This document shows positions 23,158-34,113 of a stretch of DNA of 64,000 nucleotides, piece by piece (positions within the stretch are counted from its first letter, which is position 1; every line of letters begins with the position of its first letter). Below the pieces are notes generated by a model. That model saw nothing but the letters and a program-made list of their open reading frames with translations. It had not been told where the DNA came from and did not search any database. This stretch comes from Neurospora intermedia. Taxonomy: Eukaryota; Ascomycota; Sordariomycetes; Sordariales; Sordariaceae. The translations under genes were made by a program, and so were the position numbers. The stretch is from positions 2,790,001 to 2,854,000 of the forward strand of contig BTPP01000003.1 in NCBI GenBank assembly GCA_037102815.1, written 5' to 3'.

Positions 23158-24489
23158 TCAACTCTACATTTTAATATGACCCTTTTTTCCCCTTTCAAAT
23201 CTGCGTCGGTATTTCTCGGAGGATTAAGCATTTGTGTCTCGCCACTGCCAGCTGACAGGCGTGTTTGCTGTCAGACATGACGTTCCCGCCGCGCTTTCGC
23301 TTTTATGACGCGGGTTCTCACATTTCCGTTGTCTTGGATCCTATGGGGAATGGTACAAAACAACCCTCACTCTATTCTCTTGTGTTGCGAAGCATGCAAT
23401 ATCTTACTGGGGTCGGTACTTGTCAAAAAGGCCTTTTTCTTTTGCCTGGGATTATACACTTACAATTTAGAGGTCATGTACACGCATGGTGGAGACCTTT
23501 TTTTCTTCTTTTTTTTCTTTTTCATTTTCTTGCATTCAATCATCAACATGAACTGGGATTAGGCAACATGGAAGAGGGCAAGGGGTATATTTGCTTAGGG
23601 TACGGCGCAATTAGGGGTGAAGTTGTTTCTTCTCGTCATCTATCCGACAACAGACCGATCAGGATGGTGGCCGTATGGAATGAGTGGCTTGGCGTTTTTC
23701 TGTCCAAGTGTATCAATTTTAGGGTTCGCAACTGCCATCGATATCCTCTTCTTGGTTACACAATACACACAGCGTCTTATATAGTTGAAGGACCAATAAC
23801 AAGCTTGACAAATTGTCCATACATACAATATATTTCCCATGATGACGCTATACTCTTCCCCTGTGATCAACAGGTAATGTTACTACGTCTATGGACATAA
23901 CTAGCACGGGCTATCTGTCTTCCAGGAAAATCGTTCCAGGGTAAGCACGCCAAATGTTAATCAAGAGGTAGGTCATAATTTATCACTAAGATGCTAGGTG
24001 CAGGATAGCTACTCTTCCACCCTTCCAACCTTCTGGCGTATAAGGCGAGGACCGTGCATCAACATGTAGATGTGTCGTCGTTTTCGTCTGTTACTCGTTT
24101 TATGAAGGTTCTGCACCTACATCTGCACAGTGTTACAGGCAACATACTTAGCGGTAGATACTTACTCCTGGCTGGAGCTGGCACCTCAACGTGCTTTGCA
24201 AGGAAATAGACGCATGTATGCAAGCCCAACTGAGCGTTTCGTTTCATCTGAACCCTATTTTCCAAGATGGATCTCGAAAAACTTTGGTCAATGCATGTGC
24301 TTTATTACTTTTTCAACATGCTTGACCTCCCAAAGGCGTCGATGTCCAACAAACTGAACTTGCCCGCTCTCATTCCAACCGAGTCTCCGTTTCCTCTCTC
24401 AACTTGAACTTCTTTCTGCCCAAATCGAAGTTTCCCCCCCCCCCCCCTCTATCGAAAACCCCCCATCCACCACCACGCACTGCACCACC
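23158..24489. other. Intergenic region between convergent genes
   Basis: Contains the 3' untranslated regions of the C2H2 gene and acetate kinase. A 211-codon plus-strand frame at 23265-23900 starts soon after the C2H2 stop but has no motifs and includes low-complexity Phe/Leu. A polypyrimidine run lies at about 23490-23535 and a run of 14 C at 24434-24447. Confidence 0.5.
24434..24447. repeat. C14 homopolymer in the acetate kinase 3' flank
   Basis: Fourteen C in a row on the plus strand, that is G14 in the transcript orientation, 43 bases past the stop codon of acetate kinase. Probably length-variable. Confidence 0.9.
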
Positions 24490-26002
24490 TCATCGCCAAA
24501 ATTCCCCATCCTCGGCACATGCCCTCGCCATCTCAAACTGCTCGTCAGTCTTGCAAACCAATACCCTATGCTCTCTCCCATCTCTTTTCCCCTTCTTTGA
24601 GTTTGGAAGAGTAATATCGATAACATCATGACTATCATCTAACTCCTCTTTGACCCTCGTCTCATTCGCCTCCTTATCTACCGGTCCAAACCCAAGACAG
24701 CTTACCTGCTCAACGACCGCTGCCCGTAGCCGATCGCTCTTCTCACCGATGCCGCCGGCGAACACGAGTGCGTCGACTTGTCCTTGTAGCGAGACGTAGT
24801 ATGAGCCAATGTATGCGCAAATACGTTCGACGAAAATATCGAATGCTAGACGCATTTTGGCAACTTCTTCCGGAGATAGATGGGAGGTGGTGTCTGAAGA
24901 GGAGGGGTCCAAAGCGGCGGTGATGGTGCCAAAGTTGGTGGTGCCCGTCAGAGCTTTCCAGCCGGATTGCTTGTTGAGGATCTCTTCGGCGCGGGAGATG
25001 TGGAGATCTTTCGTGGAGGCCGGGGAGAGCTTGCCTACGTCGCTGGCGTAATGGAAGACAAGACTGGAAGAGGGGTGGGAAAAGACGGATTAGTTTGGGG
25101 AGAGGGAGTGGGGAAGATGAGATCTCTGGGGGCCAAAAAAAAAAGTAGGACAAAGCGGAAACTTACCTAGGATCGACACTCCCGCTTCTCGTGGCACCAG
25201 GAAGTCCAGCTAGGGGAGTCAATCCCATGCTGTTATCAAGGCTCTTTCCGCCCTTGATGGCGCACGCACTCGCTCCGGATCCGAGATGGAGAGCAATGAT
25301 GTTGACGTCTTCGACCTTCTTACCCAAAAAGTCGGCGGTGGCACGGGTGATGAAGGCGTAGCTGATGCCGTGGAAGCCGTACTTCCTTAGATGATTGTTC
25401 CGCGCGATGTCCTGGTTGATGGGGTAGGTCCGGATGTGCTCGGGGATGGTGTGGTGAAATTGGCTGTCGAAGCAGGCGATATTAAAGGTCGTCTTGGGCA
25501 TGTCGCTCATGCAGCGGTGGACGATGACGAGGCTGGTGGAGTTGTGCAGCGGCGCCAGGTCGTTTAGCTTCTCGAGGTTGTGGTAGGTTTCGTCCGAGAT
25601 CAGCTTGGGCCGCACAAAGTCTCCGCCGTGAACGATGCGGTGGCAGATGTAGGCGATGTCCTCCTTGCTGCTGATCTCGGGGACACCATTGTCGTCGATC
25701 AAGGCCTTGACGAGGATATCGAAGGCATCGGCTTGACTGGACACCTTTTGATCTTTGATTTCCTCGTCGTTGATTACTTTCTCGCCATGCCGTGTGTATC
25801 GAAGGGTGGGAGGTGGTGCGGTCAGGCCGCTTATTTGGGCTTCGGCAAGCTGGATGGGCGCTTGGCCGAAGAGAGCGCTGTAGGCTGAGATCTTGACGGA
25901 GGAGGACCCAGCATTGACTGAGAGGACAATCTTCTTCATCTTAGCTGATGTACTCTGGAGGCTGTTAAGCATCGGACGGTGAATATCTTCGACGTCCTTC
26001 AT
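24490..26002 (-). CDS. ackA: Acetate kinase
   Basis: Interconverts acetate plus ATP and acetyl phosphate plus ADP. In fungi it is thought to work with phosphoketolase (Xfp). Exons are 26002-25167 and 25063-24490, with an intron at 25064-25166 (GTAAGT...TTCCAG), giving VDPSLVFHYAS across the junction. Family signatures are VNAGSSSVK at the N-terminus, RIVHGG, FDSQFH, RKYGFHG, HLGSGASACAI, GLTPLAGLPGATRSG, and AGGIGEK near the C-terminus. Two in-frame starts are possible. The ATG at 26002 (CCCACCATG, 469 residues) is the first and has the better context; the ATG at 25939 (448 residues) begins MKKIVLSVNAG, where the family usually begins. The catalytic motifs are intact, so it should be active. 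Confidence 0.95.
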
Positions 26003-27394
26003 GGTGGGCTACGATGTGGAAGCAGAGGTTAGCGCTTCTTCTAGTTCCTCGGTTATTGATGAGGTCGGCGTCCTGGAGTCGTGGTATGGCCAGGGCAGAG
26101 GAGCATGTGAGGATGGTGAGACGGGTTCACCAGTGAGCGAGAATGGCGTCTTATTTCAACCTTTATTCGAGCGCTGAACACACACACACACACCTTTAGC
26201 GGCCCGTCTTCCTTGTGTGTTGGACCACGACGACATGTCATAGTGCTTGGTTCGGCTCGTCTAGATAAAGGAAGGATTGACGGCCCGCTAGTGTATAAAC
26301 ATTGTACACCGACGTCCCCGGCCCAACAAGTCATAATGTTTGGCATCTCCTGCTTCTTCCATGATTGGATGAAGTGGCCTAAAGGACCGACAGATCGCTC
26401 TTGAGCTCCTATGCTGTAGTGTACACTACTACATTAAGCGGTGGGTACGAGCCAGTGTCGGTTGTGGTGGGGTAATAATGTAAGTGGTCTGATAGCTGAC
26501 AGTATTCGAGTTGCATGACGTCGACGGCCTCATGGCCGAGCTTCTCTGCTAAGCGGGAGTTTTGGAGCGCATGCGGAGAAAGTGGGGGATCCCATGCTGT
26601 TCCCCGCACCAAAATTCTGGTTGACATCATTCAGATCAGGGGTTGGTGCTTTTGTTAGTGCAGCCCTACCCGCCTAGGCGGTTCGTCTCAAATGCTTCAT
26701 TTCGGTTTAGCTCCACCAACTCCTAGGCTTTGAACTTCAACATGAGATTGCCTTTTACCTTTCCAAAACTGAATTGTATGTTGCTGGGTGGTTTTCGCGA
26801 TGAGAGCTTTGCTCAGAGGGCTCATAGAGAAATCTTGTGCAATGGCGTTAATGAGTAAAGTATGGACAGATTAGGCCTGGACTATCAACATCTCCTATTG
26901 CATAGCTACTGACTATCTGTAAGTGAAAACCAGAATCAAATATGTTACTGATCGTTGGGATTCAGAAAAGGTTTCAGAAATAGCTATTGCTTGTAAGAAT
27001 TTCTTGGATCTTGTACAGTGAAGGTCCAAGTTTGGATTGCATACTCTCATTTGGCGAGTTGGCACGCTGTTAACGACAGTCCTAGAAGCAAAACCCTAAC
27101 CCTGACACAGAGATACGACAGCCATTCCATTGTTTGATATGCTATCAAAACCTTGCTGCCAAGTGCGGACAGGCCGCCGCACATTTCAACTAGGCAAACC
27201 CCGTGCAAGCCCGTCCTACTGAATGTCCGTCCGGGGATAAGCAATTCAATGTCCGTCGTTCACTTCGTTGCTTAACGCTGTTAGGTATCACTCTCACGGC
27301 TGCTACAACCATCGCGCTCCTAGGCAACACCTCATGTCGCAATCCGCATGTCTATTGAACGTGATCAATCCCTTGCGTAGGTGGTTATTCCATC
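26003..27394. other. Intergenic region
   Basis: Leader and promoter side of acetate kinase and upstream region of the transposase-like gene. It includes an (AC)8 run at 26178-26193 and a two-unit CCCTAA fragment at about 27093-27103. Frames of 60-97 codons are without motifs. Confidence 0.45.
26178..26193 (+). repeat. (AC)8 microsatellite
   Basis: Eight AC units in the upstream flank of acetate kinase. Confidence 0.85.
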
Positions 27395-28281
27395 ATGACG
27401 GGCAAGCGGTTTACCGAGGACCAGAGAGTCCTTCTTGAAAGGATGCTCACTCTCAGGGACAAACTGTCCAACCACGATATCGCCTTCATTCTGGGCTTTG
27501 ATGAGCGCACCATCCGTCGAAGGAGGTATGAGTTCGAAGCCAATGGCAGGATCGCACCACCACCGGATGTCAGTAAAAATGCAGAGAAATTAAAGGCTGA
27601 GAACCTCGAGGTACGTACTGCGTAGTGTTGTATTTCGCGTTGCCGACTACCTTTATCGTAGGGGAGGCATGTCTCAGGAACCCGTCAAGCTAACATTCGC
27701 ACCTCGTCGTCGAACAGAAACTTGTTGAGTGGCTCAAGTATAACGACGATGCCTTGATCGAAGACATGCAAAAATTTCTTAAAGAGGCCTGTGATTGCAA
27801 CGTCAGCAGGGCCACCATCAGCAGACAACTGAAGAAAGTTACCAAAGAGGACAGGCAACTGGGTCGCGTCAAGCGTTTAAAGGCCCGGGAAAAGAGGGCA
27901 GCTGAGGGCCGTGACTTTGACTTTACTGCTCCTTCGCGAAGTGCGACTGCCAGCGTGGATAGAGATAGTGTCGTCGGTGAACCGCAATCACAACAGCAAG
28001 ATCAGCAACAACAACAGCAAGAACTAGAGCATCATCAACAACAGAAACAGCTACGGAAACTACCGCCAGGGCAGAAGGAGCTACCGCAAGTACTACAGCA
28101 ACAGGGACGACAACACCGACAACAGGCACAGGCACCACCAGAAGCTCGGTTCGAACCATTCCACCCTTCAGGTTTGGACTTTCCAACACCCGAGCAGGCC
28201 CTTCTCTCCCTATCTCGGACCCAGCCACAAGGCCCGCCACTACCACTTGCAGAAAGTAGTAGGGCAGCAGCACAAAAGTAA
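27395..28281 (+). CDS. Mariner/Tc1-type transposase DNA-binding domain with Gln-rich tail, no catalytic domain
   Basis: Two exons, 27395-27610 and 27718-28281. The intron has clean signals (GTACGT, branch GCTAAC at about 27690, AACAG) and joins KAENLE to KLVEWLKY, giving 259 residues. Residues 5-45 (RFTEDQRVLLERM...DIAFILGFDERTIRRRRYE) form a homeodomain-like helix-turn-helix. Residues 74-128 (KYNDDALIEDMQKFL...VSRATISRQLKK) form the second, winged-helix type module. Together with the following basic helix (KRLKAREKRAAEGRDF) this is the order of the paired-like N-terminus of fungal Tc1/mariner transposases of the DDE_3 type. The DDE domain that should follow is missing; instead residues 160-205 are glutamine-rich and the end is Pro/Ala/Gln-rich. 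It may be a domesticated DNA-binding protein or the preserved 5' end of a dead element. No terminal inverted repeats were recognised. Confidence 0.75.
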
Positions 28282-28432
28282 ACAGGAACAGGTGGATGTC
28301 TAGGAAGATTTCACCGCTTCTTTGTGTCTTGTTTGTTTACGGACTGAAAGAGGGATGGGGTCGCGCGGCAAAACCGAGGACGGTTACACAGGAGTAGTTC
28401 CGTGGATGGATACATGATGAATGCTCGTTGTC

Positions 28433-28488
<56 letters not shown>

Positions 28489-30502
28489 CTTTTTGGGTTT
28501 TGTTTTGGATGTAAAAGCTGCTACATGGCTTGGGTCAGTATAACAACCGACCTCTAGCGAATGATAATTCTATGGATGGCGTAGGTGTGGGAAGGTTGTG
28601 GTTTCCACTTATTCACATTCGAGGTTAGGCTTTGAGCTCATTTTTGCTTTGTTTTGGTTTGATTTTGTCTTTTTTCTTTGGGGGTTTTGGTCGGTATACT
28701 AGCCAACCTCTAGCATAAGAGTTACCTTGAGAGTTACGCGCTAGCTTTTTTCTGCCAGCACTTTTGGGCATACACTTTGTTCAACCAGCAACATTCGACT
28801 CATGGGCACTTCTGGGTAGTGTGCTCTACGGTGAAAAGGGTTGTTGTAGGGTTTGGGTAAAGCCAAAACCTTGAACAGCAATCCGTATACGTGGAAACTA
28901 TAGATCGTCTGGGAACCCTCCAAGGCTGATGCAGTGTTGTGCTGTTATTTTTCTGCGGTATGAAAACACATATGAAGAGAGATGCAATAAGGGAGACTCT
29001 TCACTTGGGATAGCAAAACATCAGATACGGCCAACACGCCGCCTGACAAAACATATGGAGAACACTGCCCCCTATCTCCCGTTAGCATTGCGAGTAGGTG
29101 ATTTGTGCACAGCGCCAATGTATAAAACAATAGCTGTCACCTCGTGAGCCACAGATTTGATCCGCGATACATTGTCTGTCTATAGGCTTTTCTCTGTTTC
29201 CCAAGTTTATGTCCGCCGTCCTCGCTCTCTCCCGTTGTGCTAGCATCGAATAACGAGAGCCTGCAAACAAGAGGAGCCTCATTGCTCTAAAATCCATTTC
29301 ATCTTGTCCTAAAAGCAATGTTTAATAAGCGAATAGATGAAGCTCTGTGTACCGGAGGCTTAAACCCTCTGGAAATTTTTGATCCAACCTGGGTTCTATT
29401 TTTTTCCTCCCTTTTTCCTTTTGATTATTCACTCTACTATTCCGCTTGCTCGTCTTATGGTTCCATTTGTACATGCTCATTTACGAATCTTAGCAAAAGA
29501 ATGCGCAAGGGAAAGGATGGCTACCGTAACCAGCGTTTGAATGGCACTACCACCAAAGCCTGCCTGTTCTCTTTGTGAAGTAGGGGTCGTGTGTTCTGTA
29601 TCAATGTGGAAACTAGAAGGCAGAGGGTCAGTACATACTGGTTGTTCTATTCCGACGATCGCGCTACGATTTGTTCAACGGTTTGGGTTTCGTTCTTCCA
29701 CAAGTAGCATTGCGTGTCACGTATAGCTATACTGTAGGCTTGGTATGGGCCGAGTGTCAACTGCTTGGTTGTGATGCTTGGGTATTTGTTTATGCCGGAC
29801 TTAAGAGGTGTATAGCGGTTGCCACTCGCTAGTTTCCCACGTTTTCGAGGTAAAGCCTTCTAATGACAACTGTCATTTTGCCATTCTCTTCTGGGTCTAT
29901 CAGTGAGAGATGTTCCAAGGACTGTCCGATGTAGTGGTACTTTGCCATGTACAAGACTTAATAGTTCCGTGCCTATTACATCGGGTTTGCTGAACCCTGG
30001 GCCCCCTCGGTGTGCGTCTTATCATGAACAGAATGGACTTGATGCCACTGATGTGAGTCTGCCTTCTTCTTCCTGCCAGCCCGGAAGAAAAGGTTTCCAC
30101 ACCTGCGCTAATATCATAATGAATCTGCCTTATAAGAGCAGGAAGAAGTTCGAATGAATGTGCCTTCATGTCGTCTCGCCAGGCCAAGAACAGCAAGGAG
30201 AATGTATGAAGCTTTGCACTGTAAGCATTATGTCTTACCGCTCGGTACAACAACCAAGTGTGCTTGTTGTGACCGTTCAGCATAACAGGTATATGTCGCA
30301 AAGGGGCCAGAGAAATCGATGAAAAATAGGCATGGGTACATGATTAGAGTGAAACTAAACATTTCAGTAGCCACATGGCTACGTTCTTAAGAAGAGGAGG
30401 AATGCGGAAGATCACTGACTATGATAGACAGTATACTCAGCCAGGAAGTAACGTGCAGGCAGTAGGTGAAGGAGTAATAAGGAAATGGCCAATAATCAGA
30501 AC
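28282..30502. other. Intergenic region with T54 tract
   Basis: No supportable gene; frames are under 135 codons with no motifs. It begins with a T-rich stretch that includes the 54-base homopolymer, followed by two imperfect copies of a short segment containing AACCTCTAGC/GACCTCTAGC (near 28540 and 28700). Confidence 0.5.
28435..28488. repeat. T54 homopolymer
   Basis: Fifty-four T in a row, then C and more T, about 150 bases past the stop of the transposase-like gene. It could be an old poly(A) tail of a retroposed element inserted on the minus strand, or simple slippage. True length is uncertain, as such runs sequence badly. Confidence 0.95.
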
Positions 30503-33500
30503 CTATAAATTAGACGCAGACGAGCCACTGTCTTCCTTTGTTCCCTTTCTGCGGGAATGACGCATGCGAAAAGCAACTTGACTCACCTCTTCACCAGCTG
30601 GAGATTCCGGCTCTGTAACCTCCGCTTTAGGCGCTCCTGGAGTGACGCCCTGCCACACACCGACCGTTTCGACTGACAAGGAGTCGCTGACATTGCGCAC
30701 GTGGCCATGGGGAGGCGATCCGGGAATGACACTTGCTCTCTTAGACCGACGTTTCTCTAAGTACTCGTAGGCCGCCGGCTCCGTCATATTGTATGAGCCG
30801 GGAGGCCATGTGTTGTAGTTGTCTGTCGATCCATTCCGCGGTGTCAACTTGGAATCAGGCTCTGACCAGCTACTCATGGAGGCAAAGAAGGCATCGGCGC
30901 GCTTGCCCTCAGCTGTTTCGTAAAACATGTCGGAGAGCCCTTTGGGCTGGTTGTTGTCCACCTCTCCCCGCCCAGTCGGCCAATGAAATTGTCTAGGAGT
31001 AGTATGTTGAGGAGGGTAATTCGGGTAGTTCTCTTTGTTGCGGCAGGATGTGAAGTTATTGTCCGAGGGGTACACAGTCTGATTGCTTGCCTGTGATTGC
31101 ATTGATGGTTGACGCTGATACTCTGAATGATGACGCGCATTACCATCTTTCCAAGAGAACTGAGAAAGGTGATCGTGGAGCGGGCTTCCAGGGCATTTCT
31201 CATCCGAAACCACGGTTTGCTGCGTTATATGAACGTTCCCAGTGGGAGCTGTGAGCAAAATCTCTGGCAAGCTGATCTCATGGGTGCCACGATGTTGCTT
31301 GGCTTGATGGTTGCAAATGTCCTCTTGGCCAAGGATCTCATGATAGTTTACATGGAGATTCTCGTGGAGCTGGCCCTCGTTACCTTGGTCATAGCTATAG
31401 GTGGCAGTAGACCTCTTGCGTTGAGGAGGAGGACTGTCGTCGACTGGGATCTGCCATGACTGTGAATAGTAGACGTCTAAGCGACTAGAAGGATCGTGCT
31501 TGTCAGGTGCAGAATAAGCGACAGGCCTCAGGGTTTGACCCTGAGATGAGCTTTCAGGTACGGGCTGTGACACCAAACTTTCGGTCATGGCATGAGACTT
31601 CGAGGGATGATGCTGATGACCTGGATCAGAGCTAACGACAGGTGCCGAAGCTTCCAGGTATTGCATTTCCTGAGCTTGCGTGTTGAAAGGCATGGGTTCG
31701 ACCACAGCTGGGCCATCTCGAGGGCCATCGTCAGCTGGTCTGATGTCTTTATGCCGATGCTGCTGTATTGTAAGTAAGATCCGCGTCGCTAGGGCATGGC
31801 CAAGCTTACCAGGGAGTTTCCGGCATGGTCCTTTTCATCACCACTTTCTCGCTTCTTGCTATTGTTGCTAGCGTCATCGTCCACTTTAGCTGGGGCATAA
31901 ATGGCAAGTTCACTCTTGTGAGGTAACTTAGCCCACTTGCAGCATGGATGGCACAGCTGGTGACGAGGAGGGACCTTCGTTCCTGAGGGGTAATGCTCAT
32001 GGAATTTATGGGACCTGATAGTGCCACACTGCGCGCACCAGTGAATTTTCTTGATGTCCGTGAGCGTCCTCTTATTACTACTGTTGGGCTTTAGGTCGAG
32101 TTCCATATCCCGGTCAAGGCGTCGATGACAGATGCGGCAAAGACTACGCTGTGGTTCCTCTCCGCGGCAATATCTATGCCTAAAATCGACATACCGCACG
32201 TCTCTGGGACGACTGCAGGCGAAGCAATGTCGAGTGTCGTGCTTGCAATCATAGACCTCGGGAAGAAGGCCATTCAAGGGACATGTGTTGGAACCGGTCT
32301 CGTTGTTGCCGTTGATGGCAACGTCTGGGATAGTTGCATGCTCGCCATATGCGGTCTCCTTGCTCGTTGGTACAGAATTCTTGGCTTGGGAGTCGGGTTG
32401 TTTGTTACCCTGATTGTTGGCCTGGTCGTCGATGTGCTGACCAAGCTGCTCGTCAACGTGTTCATTGACCTGCCCGTTACCCTGCTCACCCGGTTCCTCA
32501 TTGACTTGCACACCGTGTTGCTTGTCGCCATGCTCATCAACCTTCTCGTTCGAATGCGCGTGCGAATGCCCCTCGTTTACCGGATTTCTGTACATGGATG
32601 CAATCTCAGTAGACTCTGGACGAGGGGACATGATGGGGTCCATGCGATTTGAAGTACTTTTCCGAGAGTTCAGTGTCGGCTTCATAGAAGCAGCGGCTGA
32701 AGTATTGATGAAGGAATCGCAGCCACGTTGTCGAGTTTTTGAGGTCCTAGAAGTTGCGCAAGATGGACTCCTTGAATCTGTACGAGAAGCTGCTCTAGAG
32801 GCTGTATGTGAAGGAATATTGGACACTGTGATAGAAGGAGTCCTGGAAGCTGCACAAGACAGTGCCCTAGAAGTTGCATGGGAAGGTGTTCTAAACGCCG
32901 TGGGTAAGACTACAGTAGAATCCCAATCTGAAGAGACAGTGGCAGCCGTGGATAAAGCATTTGTGCAGAGTGCGGAAGGTAATGCCACGGGAACCGATAC
33001 CTCAGACGCTGTCGCAGAGATTGATGAAGCAGGCAATGAAACAGCCGTAAGCAATTCAGATGCTGTGGGCTGAGATGACAGTGGAGGTGCATCGAAATCC
33101 GGGTTTGGAGTTGGGGGCGGGGAGTGAGGTGACTTCGGATTATCCAAGCCCTTGTCTTGCTTTTGAGCCAGCATCTTCTGGTAGTGAGCCTCGAACTTGT
33201 CGTATTCAGGTGTTGATAGCTTATCAACCAATCCACGGAGATGGGCATTCGACTTAACGAAGCGAACTTGACGGCCTGGCGCCCGTTTGGTGAAATGGCG
33301 TTGGTAAGAACGACTGTTGTATACTTTTTTTGTCCGGCATTGGTCGTCATCCGAAACATTGGCATGATCTCTCGGGGGCTCATTCTTCGTGATGGCCATT
33401 TTCGGTGCAGAAACTGACGCAGACTCGCGATTGAACCGATCGTCATCCTTTGGTTTACCATAAGACTTCTTCTGGCGTGTGATCGATCTTTCGGAGCCGG

Positions 33501-34113
33501 AAGATTCAAGATTGGTATCTTCACGCATGGTCTTGCGCCTGTAACTCCCATCAATGCGTGGTGACTTTGATTTGGCGGCAGCCCTGGAAGAGGAAGTCAT
33601 AGATCTGGTGCCTCGCTGAGTAGGAAGTTGGACAGTGGTCGGAGTACGAGGAATGGACTGGCTTCTGGTGGAAGGTTCAGAAAAGCCATTGCAACTGGCT
33701 TGGAAGAGGGCGTAGCGGCTATCGGACTCGAGATCCGCTCTGCTTGTGTGACTATGTCGATCTGAAGAGGGATATTCCCAAGATCGGTCGTCCTCGTAAT
33801 CCTAGTACTCAGACTCGTCATCTTGGAAAGTATCTTCGGGATCCTGGGGCTCTAGGCTCTCTGGCCAAGCACCTGGATGATCTGACTTTGATCGCGTTCC
33901 CGCTCGCTGATGACGACGCTTGATCCCTGAGGTCTCTGAGGTGCTTTGCGAGTGACGACCGGTTGAAGACTGCCCCGCAAGACTGCTCGAGCGACTAGCC
34001 ACAAGATTGTCAGGCCCCAATCGATCTTGAATTGTGAAATTTCGGAGTAATCTGGCCACGCCCTTAACACTAAGCAACGTGTCCACAACGGACGCACGCT
34101 TCTTACGAGGCAT
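30503..34113 (-). CDS. Long disordered protein with two CxxC/CxxC zinc-ribbon-like modules; frame broken by one in-frame TAG
   Basis: The frame runs from an ATG with excellent context (CACCACCATG, 34113) for 103 codons to a TAG at 33804-33802, then continues open in the same frame for 664 codons to a 5' splice site at 31810/31809. A 47-nt intron (31809-31763, GTAAGC...ACAG) leads to a second exon 31762-30503. Read through the TAG, the product is 1187 residues. It is mostly Ser/Thr/Pro/Gln-rich and disordered. Two modules stand out in read-through numbering: C630-x2-C633...C659-x2-C662 and C693-x2-C696...C721-x2-C724, both with a conserved aromatic between the Cys pairs, as in small zinc ribbons. 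Repeats of SRTPS-like units (about 420-470) and of Asn/Glu/Gln units (about 530-590) precede them. Function unknown. A possible further 5' splice site (GAG/GTGAGT, 30586) makes the exact C-terminus uncertain. A short protein from the ATG at 33600 is the alternative if the TAG is a real end. Confidence 0.7.
33802..33804 (-). other. In-frame UAG inside the zinc-ribbon gene
   Basis: The codon lies between DDESEY and DYEDDRSWEY, so the acidic/aromatic character of the chain continues unchanged across it. The downstream frame has no other stop up to the first splice site. It may be decoded or edited, may be removed by a small intron, or may be an inactivating mutation. Confidence 0.85.

Noticed and set aside
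23265-23900. 211-codon plus-strand frame after the C2H2 gene
   Set aside because: No motifs, includes a polypyrimidine-derived Phe/Leu run, and lies in the likely 3' untranslated region.
27091-27105. Second interstitial telomere array
   Set aside because: Only two CCCTAA-like units, within chance expectation.
32125-32652. 175-codon hydrophobic plus-strand frame that looks like a membrane protein
   Set aside because: It is the antisense of the Asn/Glu/Gln and His/Asp repeats of the zinc-ribbon gene; the complement of such codons reads as Leu/Val/Ile. No independent support.
33597-33821. Separate 74-codon minus-strand gene over the in-frame TAG
   Set aside because: It is in a different frame from the long open reading frame on both sides and has no motifs; the long frame is the better explanation.
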